A stretch of 64,000 bases of DNA. Origin: Nostoc sp. ATCC 43529 (GTDB lineage: Bacteria > Cyanobacteriota > Cyanobacteriia > Cyanobacteriales > Nostocaceae). Shown here piece after piece: positions 61,752-64,000 of this stretch. The notes under the pieces are model-generated. The model saw nothing but the letters and a program-made list of their open reading frames with translations. It had not been told where the DNA came from and searched no databases. The stretch is from positions 1-64,000 of the forward strand of contig LWTK01000052.1 in the NCBI GenBank assembly GCA_003326205.1, written 5' to 3'. The position numbers were made by a program, and so were the translations under genes. Position 1 is the stretch's first letter; every line of letters begins with the position of its first letter.

Positions 61752-63098
61752 ATGACGACAACCAACTTAGATACACTAATTAATTCTCTAGAAGGCATAG
61801 AAATTATCACTGAACCAGCCCAAGTCGCAAAATTATCACACGATTATCACACCTTTAGCCCGGTGCTTGTACCAAAACTAGAGGGAAAAGTGGGGGATAT
61901 TGTGGTGCGTCCCACTAGTGAAGCAGAAGTTTTAAAAGTTGCACAAACTTGTGCGAAATACCGCGTGCCTATAACCGTCCGGGGTGCTGGAACTGGGAAT
62001 TATGGGCAATGCGTACCGCTGCACGGTGGCGTAATTTTAGACATGACGCGGATGCAAAAGATTCTTTGGGTGAAGCCAGGGGTGGCGCGGGTAGAAGCCG
62101 GGATAAAGTTGGCGGCTATAGATAAAAAAACACGAGAATTCAGCTGGGAAATTCGCATGGCACCCTCGACTTACCGCACAGCCACAATTGGCGGATTTAT
62201 TGCTGGGGGGAGTGGAGGTATTGGCTCGATACAATATGGATCTTTACGCGATCGCGGTAATATCTTGGCACTGCGAGTGGTAACTTTAGAAGATGAACCC
62301 AGAGCGATCGAGTTGCGGGGAGACGATGTACAAAAGGTTAACCATGCTTGGGGTATTAACGGCATTATTACCGAAGTTGAAATTCCCTTAGGGCCTGCTT
62401 ATCCTTGGGCAGAAGTCATCGTTACATTTGACGAGTTTATGGCAGCAGCAAAGTTTGGTCATGCACTTGGCAATGCCGATGGCATGATTAGCAAATTGAT
62501 TTCTGTCTTTGCATCGCCAATTCCCCAATATTTTCACGCCTTACAACAATACATTCCTGAAGGTACCCATGCGGTATTTTTGATGGTTGCCGAACCGAGT
62601 TTAGAATTCTTACCCGGTTTGGTGCAACGATATGGCGGCCAGATTACTTATGAAAAATCAGCCCAAGAAGCAGCTAAAGGCACACCATTAGCAGAATTTA
62701 CCTGGAACCACACCACCTTACACGCCCGGACTGTAGACACTGGAATTACCTACCTACAAAGTATGTTTCCTGCGGGTAAAAGTCTGCAACTTGTAGAGCA
62801 AATGTATAATCATTTTGGCGATGAAGTAATGATGCATTTAGAATTTTTTCGCGTCAACGGTGCTGTAGTTCCTGGTGGTTTGCAACTTGTACGCTACACC
62901 ACAGAAGAACGTCTTAACGAAATTATGCACTATCACGAAGAACACGGTGTGACTATTGCTAATCCTCATACCTATATTATTGAAGAGGGTGGAAGAAAAG
63001 TTATCGATCCTGAGCAGTTAAAATTTAAAGAAATAGTAGACCCCTATGGGTTAATGAACCCTGGTAAAAGCAAAGTTCTCCAATTACAGCAGAATTGA
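61752..63098 (+). CDS. FAD-linked oxidase (PCMH/GlcD-like)
   Basis: A 448-residue flavoprotein with a PCMH-type FAD domain at about 40-215: DIVVRPTSEAEVLKVAQTCA, PITVRGAGTGNYGQCVPLHG (the FAD pyrophosphate loop), VILDMTRMQKI and STYRTATIGGFIAGGSGGIG. The C-terminal part ends DPEQLKFKEIVDPYGLMNPG, as in GlcD-type oxidases, which oxidise 2-hydroxy acids or related compounds. No signal peptide is present. It points the same way as the pyrimidine-type ABC importer operon but is separated from it by the ParE pair. A role in processing a URC intermediate is a guess from position. Confidence 0.88.
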   Translation: MTTTNLDTLINSLEGIEIITEPAQVAKLSHDYHTFSPVLVPKLEGKVGDIVVRPTSEAEVLKVAQTCAKYRVPITVRGAGTGNYGQCVPLHGGVILDMTRMQKILWVKPGVARVEAGIKLAAIDKKTREFSWEIRMAPSTYRTATIGGFIAGGSGGIGSIQYGSLRDRGNILALRVVTLEDEPRAIELRGDDVQKVNHAWGINGIITEVEIPLGPAYPWAEVIVTFDEFMAAAKFGHALGNADGMISKLISVFASPIPQYFHALQQYIPEGTHAVFLMVAEPSLEFLPGLVQRYGGQITYEKSAQEAAKGTPLAEFTWNHTTLHARTVDTGITYLQSMFPAGKSLQLVEQMYNHFGDEVMMHLEFFRVNGAVVPGGLQLVRYTTEERLNEIMHYHEEHGVTIANPHTYIIEEGGRKVIDPEQLKFKEIVDPYGLMNPGKSKVLQLQQN

Positions 63099-63315
63099 GG
63101 AGTCTGAATTGAGAACTCAGAATTCAGAACTCAGAATTCAGGAGTTAAAATTCAGGTATCAGAAGTAAAACAGGTTTGGTATCTGGCTAATATGCCTAGT
63201 CTATGTACTTTACGCTTCTGCAAATCTGCTATAAAAATTGAGGTATTCTGAATTCTGAATTCTGAATTCTAAATATTCCGTGGGCAGAACCCAAAATAAT
63301 ATTCCAAAATCACCC
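63099..63315. repeat. GAATTCAGAACTCAGAATTC-type repeats before rtcA
   Basis: TGAATTGAGAACTCAGAATT repeats at about 63105-63150 are mirrored by TTCTGAATTCTGAATTCTGA at about 63246-63268. They form a long imperfect hairpin between the FAD oxidase and rtcA. No gene is seen. Confidence 0.7.
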
Positions 63316-64000
63316 ATGATTGAAATTGATGGTTCTTACGGAGAAGGAGGCGGACAAGTTCTTCGCACTTCCTTAAGTCTAGCCGCTATCACTGGCGAAC
63401 CGATACGGATTACAGGTATTCGCGCCGGACGCAAAAAGCCAGGATTAGCACCACAGCATTTAACAGCTGTTCGTGCCGCAGCTAGAATTTGTAATGCCCA
63501 ACTATGGGGTGATGCTTTGGGTTCAACGCAGCTGGAATTTATCCCAGGTAGTGCTGTGCAACCTGGAACTTATGCCTTTGATGTTAGTAAAGCACAACCT
63601 AGTGGTTCTGCGGGTGCGATCGCTCTGATTCTCCAGACAATTCTTCTACCTTTAGCACTAGCACCCGGCAATTCCCAAGTAACACTCAAAGGTGGAACTC
63701 ATGTGAACTTTAGCCCCACAGTCACATACATTGAGCAAGTTTATCTGCGGATATTGCAACGCATGGGAGTAGAAGCAAAAGTCAAATTAGGCGCTTGGGG
63801 TTGGTATCCCCAAGGCGGCGGAGAAATAGAATTGCAAGTTACTGGTGGTTGTCAACTCCGTGGGATCGATTTGTTGGAACGGGGGACTTTACAGCAAGTG
63901 CGCGGAGTTGCTGTGGTAACAGAATTACCTTCCCACATTCCCCAACGCATGGCCAATCGTGCCGAAAATTTGTTAAGAGAAGCCCATTTAAAAGTTGCTG
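63316..64000 (+). CDS. rtcA: RNA 3'-terminal phosphate cyclase (partial, cut by window edge)
   Basis: The first 228 codons of RtcA, which turns RNA 3'-phosphate ends into 2',3'-cyclic phosphates using ATP. The start MIEIDGSYGEGGGQVLRTSL, then SLAAITGEPIRITGIRAGRK and KPGLAPQHLTAVRAAARICN, is diagnostic, as is GGTHVNFSPTVTYIEQVYLR and LGAWGWYPQGGGEIELQVTG. The frame is open to the edge at codon 229, so about 120 residues, including the catalytic His region, lie outside. No rtcB or rtcR gene is in the visible part. Confidence 0.95.
   Translation, partial: MIEIDGSYGEGGGQVLRTSLSLAAITGEPIRITGIRAGRKKPGLAPQHLTAVRAAARICNAQLWGDALGSTQLEFIPGSAVQPGTYAFDVSKAQPSGSAGAIALILQTILLPLALAPGNSQVTLKGGTHVNFSPTVTYIEQVYLRILQRMGVEAKVKLGAWGWYPQGGGEIELQVTGGCQLRGIDLLERGTLQQVRGVAVVTELPSHIPQRMANRAENLLREAHLKVA

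Overview
The window comes from a cyanobacterium, most likely a filamentous nitrogen-fixing member of the Nostocales. The main evidence is a typical 1328-residue magnesium-chelatase H subunit, Kai clock-family genes, a small Mo-nitrogenase C-terminal-domain protein, many HIP1 sites (GCGATCGC) in AT-rich DNA, and intergenic regions full of short tandem repeats (GGCAGAA type) and MITE-like palindromes. No rRNA or tRNA gene was recognised. Both edges cut genes: a transposase-like start on the left and RNA 3'-phosphate cyclase (rtcA) on the right.

Layout. 1-9 kb: a truncated transposase-like gene, an AraC regulator, a MocR regulator divergent from a small gene and an EamA exporter (three evenly spaced palindromes lie between them), a three-gene operon of two HtrA-like proteins and a LuxR-type regulator, a Mo-nitro_C protein and a secreted protein of unknown function. 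9-15 kb: a KaiB-domain protein, pilT, a small membrane protein, a UDP-GlcNAc 2-epimerase and an SH3/peptidoglycan-binding protein. 15.9-22.9 kb: a non-canonical clock-type cluster (kaiC, two kaiB-like genes, a multi-PAS histidine kinase and a divergent response regulator). 23-32.7 kb: an M20 amidohydrolase, an FAD oxidoreductase, a possible ATP-grasp protein, an XRE/periplasmic-binding-protein regulator preceded by an overlapping small ORF, an unknown protein and a GNAT acetyltransferase. 32.7-37.1 kb: a toxin-antitoxin and defence patch (HicAB, DUF6888/DUF6887, an orphan antitoxin, an AIPR protein and Uma2 copies). 37.1-41.1 kb: chlH.

41.9-45.5 kb holds a ring-hydroxylating dioxygenase (small and large subunits) directly followed by a glutamine-synthetase-like ligase. 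This gene set resembles proteobacterial aniline dioxygenase systems. 45.8-52.7 kb is the most striking locus: a three-gene VMAP / MoxR ATPase / vWA system of the NTP-dependent conflict type. Its 1404-residue third protein joins a vWA domain, a nine-unit Ser/Ser/Thr linker, a beta-rich middle, a CHAT-like domain whose expected catalytic His appears to be Tyr, and a C-terminal AAA-like ATPase.

53.0-63.1 kb looks like a pyrimidine-scavenging region. A uracil-catabolism (URC) set (URC1-like GTP cyclohydrolase II, URC4/DUF1688, upp) is divergent from a TPR protein, an NMT1/THI5-like ABC importer and, after a ParE/antitoxin pair, an FAD-linked oxidase. Assignments rest on motif reading by eye; no database search was run.
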